DNA of 64,000 nucleotides from SAR86 cluster bacterium (GTDB lineage: Bacteria > Pseudomonadota > Gammaproteobacteria > Magnimaribacterales > TMED112). Location of the stretch: contig QOPD01000003.1 in the NCBI GenBank assembly GCA_003331605.1, positions 31,128-95,127 on the forward strand, written 5' to 3'. The notes beneath the pieces are model-generated. The model did no database searches and had not been told where the DNA came from. It worked only from the letters and a program-made list of their open reading frames with translations. A program made the translations under genes and the position numbers. This document shows, in pieces, positions 1 to 7,487 of this stretch (positions are counted from its first letter, which is position 1; each line of letters opens with the position of its first letter).

Positions 1-20
1 AAGGTGCAAAAGATCAAAAG

Positions 21-1544
21 ATGGATCTGTTAAATAAAAAATTCTTTTTACCCGTTCTGTTTTTTCTTTACATAACCATTCTCTTTTTAACTTTAACTGA
101 CTATGACGAGGGTGCATTTGCTGCAACCTCGCTTCAGATGCTTAGAGAAAGCCAATTTTTTATTCCCTATCTTGGAGATGGTTTAAGGCTTGAAAAGCCA
201 ATTCTCACTTACTGGATACAGGTAAGTTCGATTTCACTTTTTGGAGCATCTGAATTTGCTTTGAGGTTGCCATCGTTGATTGCAGCTTTTTTATGGGCTT
301 ATATCTTTGGAAAATTTATTAAGAACAAAATTCCTGGTAAAAGCCAAAGCAACTACATCTTCATATTGCTTACTCTTCCTGGGATTCTAGCAATGTCTGT
401 GGTGGCAACGGCTGATGCATTTTTAAACCTTTTTATATGTTTAGTGATGATAAATATCTATAACTACTCTGATGCTAAAAAAGAAAAATTCTTATTGAGG
501 GCTGCATTTTATTTAGGTCTGGGCTTTCTAACAAAAGGTTTCGCAATTCTAGCAATTATTGGGCCAGCATCCTTGCTATATTTTCTAATAAGTAAAAAAT
601 TAGATAGATTTTTTTCTGCTATCTTTAATGTGAAGGCTTGGATTATCTTTGGGTTAATCGTCGTACCTTGGTTTCTTGTACTATTTTTGAGAGAAGGTGC
701 TAGCAGTGTAGAGTATCTTTTATTGGGCCAATCGTTTGGCAGGTTTTCAGACACCATGGAGAGCCATTCAGGAAGTGTTTTTTACTACCTACTGCTCTTA
801 CCATTTTTAGTTTTTCCATATTTTCTAAATTTCTTAAATGGGCTAAGAAGAAGCTTTGCTGAAAAAAAACCCATCGATCTATTTTGCCTAATATGGTTCT
901 TATGGGTACTAGTATTTTTTTCGTTTTCCTCAACAAAACTTCCACACTACCTTGTTTATGGTTTAACACCTGTTGTGTATTTTATTGAAAAAAACACAGC
1001 TTTATTAAGCAACCGAACCTATAGCTTAAATAACTTTCTAGCCCATACCTTGATGTTGTTATTTTATTTAAGCCTACCTTTTTTATTTGAATATGTTTAT
1101 AACCTTGATCCCTCGATGGAAGCATCACCTTTGTTTATCAAAGAATTCTCAGGCAACTATCTTTTTATTGGTTCATGTATTCTTGGGGTGCTATTAATTT
1201 TCATTCTTCTTAGAGCTAAATATAAATATGTTAAGGGGCTACAATTTATGGCCTTATTTCAAGCATTCCTCCTAACCATTTTTGTCATTCCTTCAGCTGT
1301 AACAGTAATGCAAGCAGATCTTAAATCTTTAGGTATATATGCAAAAACAAATAACATCAGCTTTGCCGTAAATAAAATAAATAAACCAACCCTATCTTTT
1401 TATTCAAGCACAAATTATCTAAGAGATATTGAGGATAGTGAATATTTTATAACCCGAATCGACAAAGTTGATATTCAGAGATATGAGGTTATCCAGAAAA
1501 GAGGAAACTATATTTTGTTAAGGCAGAAGTATGATGAAAACTAG
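21..1544 (+). CDS. GT39/ArnT-like lipid-linked sugar transferase
   Basis: Integral membrane glycosyltransferase of the GT-C fold (PMT/ArnT, GT39), expected to move a sugar from a polyprenyl-phosphate carrier to a periplasmic acceptor such as lipid A, glycan or protein. Seen in the 507 residues: a first hydrophobic helix, then D27-Y-D29-E30 in the first periplasmic loop, where GT-C enzymes carry their catalytic acidic pair, then the family-typical segment LRLEKPILTYW, and about a dozen hydrophobic segments. The C-terminal 90 residues are mainly soluble. It overlaps the following PAP2 gene by 14 bases and heads an operon that also holds a GtrB/ArnC-like carrier-lipid glycosyltransferase, so the two probably form a donor-synthesis and transfer pair. 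No other arn genes are nearby, so the sugar need not be aminoarabinose. Substrate unknown. Confidence 0.8.
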   Translation: MDLLNKKFFLPVLFFLYITILFLTLTDYDEGAFAATSLQMLRESQFFIPYLGDGLRLEKPILTYWIQVSSISLFGASEFALRLPSLIAAFLWAYIFGKFIKNKIPGKSQSNYIFILLTLPGILAMSVVATADAFLNLFICLVMINIYNYSDAKKEKFLLRAAFYLGLGFLTKGFAILAIIGPASLLYFLISKKLDRFFSAIFNVKAWIIFGLIVVPWFLVLFLREGASSVEYLLLGQSFGRFSDTMESHSGSVFYYLLLLPFLVFPYFLNFLNGLRRSFAEKKPIDLFCLIWFLWVLVFFSFSSTKLPHYLVYGLTPVVYFIEKNTALLSNRTYSLNNFLAHTLMLLFYLSLPFLFEYVYNLDPSMEASPLFIKEFSGNYLFIGSCILGVLLIFILLRAKYKYVKGLQFMALFQAFLLTIFVIPSAVTVMQADLKSLGIYAKTNNISFAVNKINKPTLSFYSSTNYLRDIEDSEYFITRIDKVDIQRYEVIQKRGNYILLRQKYDEN

Positions 1545-2226
1545 AACAAGATATTTTTTGCTGGCCTTAACAATTATACTTATTTCGTTAAAACTATTTC
1601 CTGCTCTTGATTTATATGCTCTGAAATCTTTGAATAAATTGTTTTTTGATGAACGAACCTTTGCAGTAATAACTGATATGGGAAATGCATTTTTTATTAC
1701 GGCATTTATAATTCCTGCACTTATTTGTTATTCAAATTTTAATAGCAAAATTAATTCTGTTTCAGCAAGTATTTTGGTAATCCCCAGCTTGGCATTTGGC
1801 CTATTCATTCAGCTAGTAAAAAGCTTAGTTAACGCCCCAAGACCTGCAGGAGTTAGCGATATTAATATAAATTTTCTTGAGCCTGTTTTTCAATCAAATT
1901 CATTTCCGAGTGGACACACAGCATCAATTTTTATCGTTTGTTTAATTTGGTTAAAAGTTGCACTTACAAATACTAGAGGATATCAGATGCATTATTTTGT
2001 TATTGTGCTTTGTGCTTTAGTTATTTCATTGACCAGGGTCATTGTCGGCGCACATTGGCTATCAGATGTACTGGCAAGCATTTTATTTGCTTGGTTATTT
2101 ACGGAATTATTTTTAAAGCATTTTCTGAAAATCAGCAGATCAAAGATCGCAGTCTATAGCTCATGGGGAATTATATTGTGTGCTTGGTATGGAGTATTTT
2201 TTATGGAGGTATTTGATTATATCTGA
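1531..2226 (+). CDS. PAP2-family membrane phosphatase (first of a tandem pair)
   Basis: Membrane phosphatase of the type-2 phosphatidic acid phosphatase family, acting on lipid phosphates or pyrophosphates on the periplasmic face. All three signature blocks are intact: KSLVNAPRP (K-x6-RP), PSGHTAS with the catalytic histidine, and TRVIVGAHWLSD (R-x5-H-x3-D) with the nucleophilic histidine and its supporting aspartate. About six hydrophobic helices in 231 residues. It overlaps the upstream GT39 gene by 14 bases and its TGA stop overlaps the ATG of a second PAP2 gene. Between two carrier-lipid glycosyltransferases, a likely role is recycling the undecaprenyl-pyrophosphate or -phosphate carrier, or dephosphorylating lipid A or a phosphoglycerolipid. 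The exact substrate cannot be read from the sequence. Confidence 0.85.
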   Translation: MMKTRTRYFLLALTIILISLKLFPALDLYALKSLNKLFFDERTFAVITDMGNAFFITAFIIPALICYSNFNSKINSVSASILVIPSLAFGLFIQLVKSLVNAPRPAGVSDININFLEPVFQSNSFPSGHTASIFIVCLIWLKVALTNTRGYQMHYFVIVLCALVISLTRVIVGAHWLSDVLASILFAWLFTELFLKHFLKISRSKIAVYSSWGIILCAWYGVFFMEVFDYI

Positions 2227-2747
2227 TGAGCTTTGACCTAGTTTTCTCAATCTGGCTTGCCGAAATCAGGGTATTAGAAACATTTTTTTCTTTTATTTCT
2301 GGACGAGTTTTTTCATTTTCTTTGTTTGGCATTTTTGCGCTTTTTATGCTGTATCAGAAGAGATACAAAGACCTTGTTTTTGTTTTTTTAGCACTTATTT
2401 TTGGCGACTTGATAGGGGCACAGCTTAAAGATTTAATTCAGGAGCCAAGACCCTGTTTTGGAAATTTTGAAGTATTTTCTAATCTTAATATTGTTGAGCA
2501 ACCCTGTGGTTCAAGATTAACTGGAATGCCCTCCAATCATGCACTTAATTTCTTCCTTTTTGCCACAGTGCTTTATCTATTGACGCGACAAAAAGTACTA
2601 AGCGTAGCGTTATTCTTGATTGCATCTGCAGTGGCGCTATCAAGAGTTTTTTTAATCAAACATTTATTAAGTCAAGTGATCATTGGGGCTGCTTTAGGTA
2701 TAATGCTCGGCATAACTTTCTATAATATTTATAAAAGAATAAGATGA
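2226..2747 (+). CDS. PAP2-family protein with altered active-site residues
   Basis: A second, shorter PAP2-family protein (173 residues, about five hydrophobic helices). Block 1 is present (KDLIQEPRP). Block 2 reads PSNH instead of PSGH but keeps the catalytic His. Block 3 reads SRVFLIKHLLSQ, so the nucleophilic His is kept while the conserved final Asp is Gln. Loss of that Asp, which orients the nucleophile in characterised members, suggests reduced or changed activity, or a partner role to the intact PAP2 immediately upstream. The ATG lies inside the previous stop codon (TGATG) and the 3' end overlaps the GT2 gene by 4 bases, so the genes are translationally coupled. Function otherwise unknown. 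Confidence 0.75.
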   Translation: MSFDLVFSIWLAEIRVLETFFSFISGRVFSFSLFGIFALFMLYQKRYKDLVFVFLALIFGDLIGAQLKDLIQEPRPCFGNFEVFSNLNIVEQPCGSRLTGMPSNHALNFFLFATVLYLLTRQKVLSVALFLIASAVALSRVFLIKHLLSQVIIGAALGIMLGITFYNIYKRIR

Positions 2748-3712
2748 CAAAAAATTTAGACATCTCAATTATTTCACCAATTTATAATGAAGTAGAAAAT
2801 ATCGATCCCTTTATTAAGTCGGTTGAAGAAACAATGTCCGCCCAGAATTGGTCTTGGGAGCTAATACTTATTGATGATGGGAGCAATGATGGCTCTCTTG
2901 AAAAACTTAAATCCATCAGCAAAGAAAAAACAAACATAAGGGTATTGGCTCTTTCCAAAAACTTTGGTCAAACGCCTGCCATTCAAGCTGGCTTTGATAA
3001 TGCTAATGGTAAGCACTATGTAACACTTGATAGTGATTTGCAAAATGATCCCAAGGATATTCCCTTGATCATTAATAAACTTATTCATGAAGATTTAGAT
3101 CTAGTTGTGGGATGGAGGAAAAAAAGAAAAGATAATTTCTTTATGCGGAATCTGCCATCAATGATTGCAAACAACTTAATAGGAATGATCACCAAAGTTA
3201 AATTAAATGATTATGGATGTAGCTTAAAAGCGTATAACTCGGAAATACTCAAAGAAGTTAAGCTTTATGGAGAAATGCACAGATTTATTCCAGCTTGGAT
3301 GGCCACAAAAATACCACCTCATAAAATAGATGAAGTTGAAGTAAGTCATCATCCCAGAATTGCAGGAGAGTCAAAATATGGCATCTCCAGAACTTTCCGA
3401 GTGTTCTTAGACCTTATCTCAGTGTACTTTTTTATGAGGTTTTTCAGCAGACCAGGCCATTTCTTTGGTTTAATTGGTTTAGTCATGAGTTTTTTTGGAC
3501 TACTTATTTTAGGCTATTTGGTCTCACTAAAATTATTTTATGGGTTGGATATTGGCGATAGACCACTTTTAATAGCCGGTACAATTTTATTGGTTGTTGG
3601 CGTGCAATTTATTAGTCTTGGTGTCATAGGAGAGATCTTAAGTCGAACCTACTTTGCATCTAGCAAAGAAAAGTCATATTTCATTAGATGGGATTCAAAT
3701 AATAATAAATGA
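2744..3712 (+). CDS. GtrB/ArnC-like polyprenyl-phosphate glycosyltransferase (GT2)
   Basis: Inner-membrane glycosyltransferase that probably attaches a nucleotide-activated sugar to undecaprenyl phosphate on the cytoplasmic side. The N-terminal 230 residues form a GT-A domain: start SIISPIYNEVENI, nucleotide-binding LIDDGSNDGS, SKNFGQTPA and the metal-binding DSDLQNDP, all as in the DPM1/GtrB/ArnC group. Two hydrophobic helices at about residues 233-263 and 275-300 match the usual two C-terminal membrane segments. Length 322 is normal. The 4-base overlap with the upstream PAP2 and with downstream gpsA places it in the same operon as the GT39 transferase that would use its product. Which sugar is attached cannot be told. 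Confidence 0.85.
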   Translation: MTKNLDISIISPIYNEVENIDPFIKSVEETMSAQNWSWELILIDDGSNDGSLEKLKSISKEKTNIRVLALSKNFGQTPAIQAGFDNANGKHYVTLDSDLQNDPKDIPLIINKLIHEDLDLVVGWRKKRKDNFFMRNLPSMIANNLIGMITKVKLNDYGCSLKAYNSEILKEVKLYGEMHRFIPAWMATKIPPHKIDEVEVSHHPRIAGESKYGISRTFRVFLDLISVYFFMRFFSRPGHFFGLIGLVMSFFGLLILGYLVSLKLFYGLDIGDRPLLIAGTILLVVGVQFISLGVIGEILSRTYFASSKEKSYFIRWDSNNNK

Positions 3713-4707
3713 AAATTGCAGTCATAGGGTCTGGCAAGTTTGGCAGAGTTCTCGCTCAAATTTTGGGCGAAAATGGTCATGAAGTGATCATTTACTCAAG
3801 AAGGCAGACTGAAGTAAATTCGATTAATAAAGATAAGAAGAGTAGCTCAGGCTTTAAGTTTAATAATGCAAGCAACATTTGGGCAACCAATGAAGTAGCA
3901 GATTTAAGTTCCGCAGTTTATATTTTAATTTCCGTATCTAGTAAAGATTTCAGGGAAGTGATGGGTTCTGTAGTGCCTGGAATGTCTTCTCAAGTATTTG
4001 TAAGTTGTGTCAAGGGTTTTGAAGAGAGTACAGGCAAACTGATGACCGAAATTCTTAATTCTGATTTTGGTATTTCTGAAGATAGATTAGTGGTCTTAAG
4101 TGGTCCAAATCTATCAAAAGAGTTAAGTAATTTTGAGTTAACCGGTACGGTTTTGGCAGGGAAAAATAATGATATTTTACAGGAGCTTGCTGAGGTCCTG
4201 AAAAATAACTATTTCATACCTTATTTAAATAACGACATGAATGGAGTTGAAATGGGTGGTGCATTAAAAAATATCTATGCGATAGTATCTGGCTATTTTC
4301 ATCAAAAAGGCGTTGGTGAGAATACAATAGGACTGCTCTTAACAAAATGTCTTGAAGAAATGAGATTATTTAGCCAAGCAAAAGGAGCAAACTCTTCAAC
4401 ATTCTTGGGCCTGTCAGGAGTCGGAGATTTCTTTTCAACTGCTTTATCAAAAGACTCGAGAAATTATAGGTTTGGCGCTTCGCTAGCTAAAGATCTCTCT
4501 GTTGAAGAAGCATTAAAAGAAGTTAACGATACAGTTGAAGGTTATCAAACCTCTTTAATTGTTTTTGAAGAAGCTCAAAAGGTAAATCTTAATTTAGAAA
4601 TTCTTAATTTCCTCATTTCAGTTTATGAATCTGCAAAAAGTCTTGAGGAGGCTAAAGAAATATTTAGAGGTAAGTTAATCGAAGAAGACATCAAGCTTAA
4701 AGGCTAG
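3709..4707 (+). CDS. gpsA: Glycerol-3-phosphate dehydrogenase [NAD(P)+]
   Basis: Cytoplasmic enzyme that reduces dihydroxyacetone phosphate to sn-glycerol 3-phosphate, the backbone of phospholipids. The 332 residues start with the Rossmann fingerprint IGSGKFGRVLA, followed by SGPNLSKEL (family block SGPxxAxE), the catalytic-lysine block GGALKNIYAI and the C-terminal substrate-binding SRNYRFGASLA. Normal length. It overlaps the GT2 gene by 4 bases and is the last gene of the operon starting at 21, so glycerophosphate supply and envelope glycosylation are co-transcribed. Its TAG stop lies in a CTAG palindrome that is also the stop of the convergent ketoacyl synthase gene, and no terminator separates them. 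Confidence 0.95.
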   Translation: MKIAVIGSGKFGRVLAQILGENGHEVIIYSRRQTEVNSINKDKKSSSGFKFNNASNIWATNEVADLSSAVYILISVSSKDFREVMGSVVPGMSSQVFVSCVKGFEESTGKLMTEILNSDFGISEDRLVVLSGPNLSKELSNFELTGTVLAGKNNDILQELAEVLKNNYFIPYLNNDMNGVEMGGALKNIYAIVSGYFHQKGVGENTIGLLLTKCLEEMRLFSQAKGANSSTFLGLSGVGDFFSTALSKDSRNYRFGASLAKDLSVEEALKEVNDTVEGYQTSLIVFEEAQKVNLNLEILNFLISVYESAKSLEEAKEIFRGKLIEEDIKLKG

Positions 4708-6434
4708 ACAGAATAGTCTTCATCCCCCAAGTCAGAAGAAAGCTCGTAGTCAAAACCAGTAGAAGTTTTGATATTCGTTCTAGAGATATCCAAATCCGTT
4801 AAATCCAGGACATCTTTATCAAACTCATAGATAGGTTCGACTTCATTATTGATAGCTGCTAATTTATTTTGAGCTCTGGATTCTAAAGTTTTTTCTTGTA
4901 GTCCTTGCCATTTGCTGAGTTCAGAACTGCTATATCTTTTGTTAATAAGCTCTAATGTGAGGTCTTGTGAAATAAGAGCAGACGTAGCATTGTTGCCGCC
5001 AAACCCTTTTGAATTCAGGAACACAATATCTTTTTTATCTTGAAATTCTCTATCCTCCATGAAATAGTCTAGATTTTCTGTGAATACATCATCGGCAAGT
5101 TTTGGAATTGTGCATATCCCCGAAAGTTTTTGGCTATCTAATGCACCTAAAGCCGACCATACCTGGTCCATGCCTGCTGTTCCCATAGTATGTCCTAACT
5201 TGGATTTTACTGAGGTAACAGGCATATCTCTTACCTGAAATTCTTTGGCAAAAGTCGACATTATATGTGATTCAGTAATTCTATTTAGTGGGGTGCCTGT
5301 ACCATGTGAAATAAAACAAGATTGATTTTGAAGCACTTTTTCGCCAAAAACTTTCTCAACATCTTTAAAAGTTTTGCCAACTGAAAAGTAATTGCCTGCA
5401 CCAGGTCCTGAAATTGATTTTTTATTACCGTCAGCATTGATATTTACATTTAAGAAAGCTCCTCTAATGTTGGCACCTGTTTCTAGTGCTAATCTATCGC
5501 TCATTAATATTGCAAAGCCTGCTGATTCTCCACAAACCATTCCCATATTATCTCCAAATGGCCGACAGAAGTTTTTATAGTTAAGATCTTCACCTTCACC
5601 TAACAGCGCTTGTAGGTTTTTCATCCTTTCATCAGTTGCCATAGCTCCCATTGCACTAAACCCTATGTATGCCGGTGGCCCTAAGATTGCCTCTGCAGCG
5701 CCAACAATAACTAGCTCACTTTTTCCGCTTTTTATAAGCTCTACTCCAGCATTGAGATTATACAAAGAGGTAGCGCATGCCCCTATAAAGTGACCAGTTA
5801 TTCCAAGACTACCTGTAACGTAAGCATTTATAAAATCTGCTGTCATTTCAGGTAGAGTAAAAGAGATATGCTTAGAGGTTGCTCTTTGTCCTAAAGGGTG
5901 AGATGCAAAGAGACCATCCCCTGAGTGCCTGTCCATATTCATAACAGCACAGCCAGCAAAGCAACCAACCTTATCTCTGCCATAGTTATCAATGTTTTTC
6001 TTTAGGTCTAGACCTGTATCAGAAATTGCATCAGCGATTCCTAGAATAGACATTCCTAATGCCTTGGGATGTTGTCTGGAAGCATAGTGCTTAACAGGGT
6101 CGAGTTGAAAAGGTAGCTGGGCACATGCATTTGCTGGCATCTCATAGTCATATGTCCAAAAGGTTTCCCTAAAAAACTTGTAATCAAGTTGTCTCATTAG
6201 GGTATTGTTTAAAACCTCTTCCTCCTTGCTCTTAACAAACTGATCAATTTGAGAGCTATCTAATGTTTCATCAATGAGACCACACAGATACAGTACAGAT
6301 TTAAGGTAATTTGTTTTCTCTTCATCTGACTGAAAGTCATAAGTCATCCTTGAATAACTTAGGTTATGTGATGCTCTGCCAGCAGGGGTAATGCCCCCAA
6401 AGCCAACCAGACATGGAATGGGTTTATTGCTCAC
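4704..6434 (-). CDS. Long beta-ketoacyl synthase, FabY-like
   Basis: Condensing enzyme of the KAS I/II fold, expected to extend acyl chains with malonyl-ACP. The Cys-His-His triad is complete: Cys at about residue 220 in GACATSLYN, His 377 in SHGTGTP and His 415 in SKLGHTMGTAG. At 576 residues it is some 160 longer than FabB or FabF, with an extra N-terminal segment of about 100 residues and a C-terminal acidic tail. That layout recalls FabY of Pseudomonas aeruginosa, which starts fatty acid synthesis from acetyl-CoA in place of FabH. A polyunsaturated-lipid or secondary-metabolite synthase is less likely, since no other such genes are nearby. Its start overlaps the end of folD by 11 bases. 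FabY is an inference from length and layout. Confidence 0.75.
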   Translation of the reverse strand: MSNKPIPCLVGFGGITPAGRASHNLSYSRMTYDFQSDEEKTNYLKSVLYLCGLIDETLDSSQIDQFVKSKEEEVLNNTLMRQLDYKFFRETFWTYDYEMPANACAQLPFQLDPVKHYASRQHPKALGMSILGIADAISDTGLDLKKNIDNYGRDKVGCFAGCAVMNMDRHSGDGLFASHPLGQRATSKHISFTLPEMTADFINAYVTGSLGITGHFIGACATSLYNLNAGVELIKSGKSELVIVGAAEAILGPPAYIGFSAMGAMATDERMKNLQALLGEGEDLNYKNFCRPFGDNMGMVCGESAGFAILMSDRLALETGANIRGAFLNVNINADGNKKSISGPGAGNYFSVGKTFKDVEKVFGEKVLQNQSCFISHGTGTPLNRITESHIMSTFAKEFQVRDMPVTSVKSKLGHTMGTAGMDQVWSALGALDSQKLSGICTIPKLADDVFTENLDYFMEDREFQDKKDIVFLNSKGFGGNNATSALISQDLTLELINKRYSSSELSKWQGLQEKTLESRAQNKLAAINNEVEPIYEFDKDVLDLTDLDISRTNIKTSTGFDYELSSDLGDEDYSV

Positions 6435-7278
6435 TACAGTTTTTCTCCATTGCGTTTACTGTGTTTAGTATCAAAGTATTTATTGTCATTGGGCCAACCC
6501 CTCCAGGGACTGGTGTATAAGCTGAAACTATATCTTCTATCCCTTTCATGTCAACATCTCCACATTTCTCAGAAGGGTGATACCCTGCATCTACCAACAC
6601 AGAACCTTTCTTGAGCATTTTACAATTGATAAATTTAGGAATACCTACTGCAGCGACCACAATTTCGGCATCGCAAATTAACTTTTCTAAATTTTTTGTT
6701 TTTGAATGTGCAGTAATAACAGTAGCATCGGCGTTGAGCAATAAGGCAGACATTGGTTTTCCTAAAATCTGACTTCTACCAATTACAAGAGCAAGCTTCC
6801 CACTACAATCGATTTGGAAATTTTCTAATAAGCGCATTATTCCATAAGGTGTACAGGATTTAAAAGCTTCAAGACCCATTGCCATATTTCCATAGCCATT
6901 GGTGGAAACTCCATCTACATCTTTATGCAAGGCTATCGCATTAAAGCATTTTTGTTCATCGATATGTTTGGGGGCAGGATGTTGCAAAAGTATGCCATCG
7001 ACCGAACTGTCTTGATTTATGGCTTCAATAAGCTCTAACAGTTCTTCCGTTGTTGCCTGTTCTGGAACATGATGTGTCATTGTTTTAACCCCTAGAGATT
7101 TGCATGCTTTCTCTTTCATGGACACATAGGTTTTTGATGCCGGATCTTCTCCAACAATTATTGCTGCAAGGGCAGGGGGTCTCTTGAATTTATCAGTCAG
7201 AATATTTGCTCGTTTAGCAATTTCAAGATTGCTTTTTTCAGCAAGAGATTTTCCATCAAGAATAATAGGGTTTACCAT
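6424..7278 (-). CDS. folD: Bifunctional methylenetetrahydrofolate dehydrogenase/cyclohydrolase
   Basis: Cytoplasmic one-carbon enzyme that oxidises 5,10-methylene-THF to methenyl-THF with NADP+ and hydrolyses it to 10-formyl-THF for purine and formyl-Met synthesis. Seen: Y51-x3-K55 in YVSMKEKA (catalytic Tyr/Lys), Gln 99 in GILLQHPAP (usually QLPLP), KDVDG around residue 120, the nucleotide-binding IGRSQILGKP and the signature PVPGGVGPMT near the C-terminus. The 284 residues match the family. It is the upstream gene of a two-gene minus-strand unit with the ketoacyl synthase (11-base overlap). The start ATG has no Shine-Dalgarno sequence. The tRNA-Pro promoter lies just upstream on the opposite strand. 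Confidence 0.95.
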   Translation of the reverse strand: MVNPIILDGKSLAEKSNLEIAKRANILTDKFKRPPALAAIIVGEDPASKTYVSMKEKACKSLGVKTMTHHVPEQATTEELLELIEAINQDSSVDGILLQHPAPKHIDEQKCFNAIALHKDVDGVSTNGYGNMAMGLEAFKSCTPYGIMRLLENFQIDCSGKLALVIGRSQILGKPMSALLLNADATVITAHSKTKNLEKLICDAEIVVAAVGIPKFINCKMLKKGSVLVDAGYHPSEKCGDVDMKGIEDIVSAYTPVPGGVGPMTINTLILNTVNAMEKNCSEQ

Positions 7279-7290
7279 TAAAATTTTTGC

Positions 7291-7319
7291 TTGAAGTTAA
7301 AGCACATAGTTTATATGAT
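7291..7319 (+). promoter_or_regulatory. Sigma70-type promoter of the tRNA-Pro/tRNA-Arg unit
   Basis: TTGAAG at 7291-7296, a 17-base spacer and TATGAT at 7314-7319, eight bases before the first base of tRNA-Pro. It lies in the 49-base gap between the divergent folD start and the tRNA pair. Confidence 0.6.
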
Positions 7320-7327
7320 TTCCCTTT

Positions 7328-7404
7328 CGGGGCATAGCGCAGTCTGGTAGCGCACCTGGTTTGGGACCAGGTGGTCGCAGGTTCAAATCCTGCTGCCCCG
7401 ACCA
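7328..7404 (+). tRNA. tRNA-Pro (anticodon TGG)
   Basis: Full cloverleaf of 77 bases. The acceptor CGGGGCA pairs with TGCCCCG, the anticodon stem CCTGG/CCAGG encloses TTTGGGA with TGG at 7362-7364, the T arm carries GTTCAAATC, and CCA is genomically encoded at 7402-7404. Its last base directly abuts the first base of tRNA-Arg. Confidence 0.97.
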
Positions 7405-7481
7405 GCGCCAGTAGCTCAGCTGGATAGAGCAGTAGCCTTCTAAGCTATTGGTCGGGGGTTCGAATCCTCCCTGGCGCGCCA
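7405..7481 (+). tRNA. tRNA-Arg (anticodon TCT)
   Basis: Cloverleaf of 77 bases. The acceptor GCGCCAG pairs with CTGGCGC, the anticodon stem GTAGC/GCTAT (one G-T pair) encloses CTTCTAA with anticodon TCT, the T loop is GTTCGAATC, and CCA is encoded at 7479-7481. There is no spacer to the preceding tRNA, so the two are cut from one transcript. It ends six bases before the stop codon of the convergent glutamate dehydrogenase gene. Confidence 0.97.
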
Positions 7482-7487
7482 ATTTCT

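Noticed and set aside
21-3712. Calling the operon arnT/arnC lipid A aminoarabinose modification
   Set aside because: No arnA, arnB, arnD or arnE/F homologues are present; only the general carrier-lipid chemistry is supported.
7297-7482. 61-residue frame over tRNA-Pro and tRNA-Arg on the minus strand
   Set aside because: It is the translated reverse complement of the two tRNA genes, a well-known false gene (GGFEPPT... type peptide).
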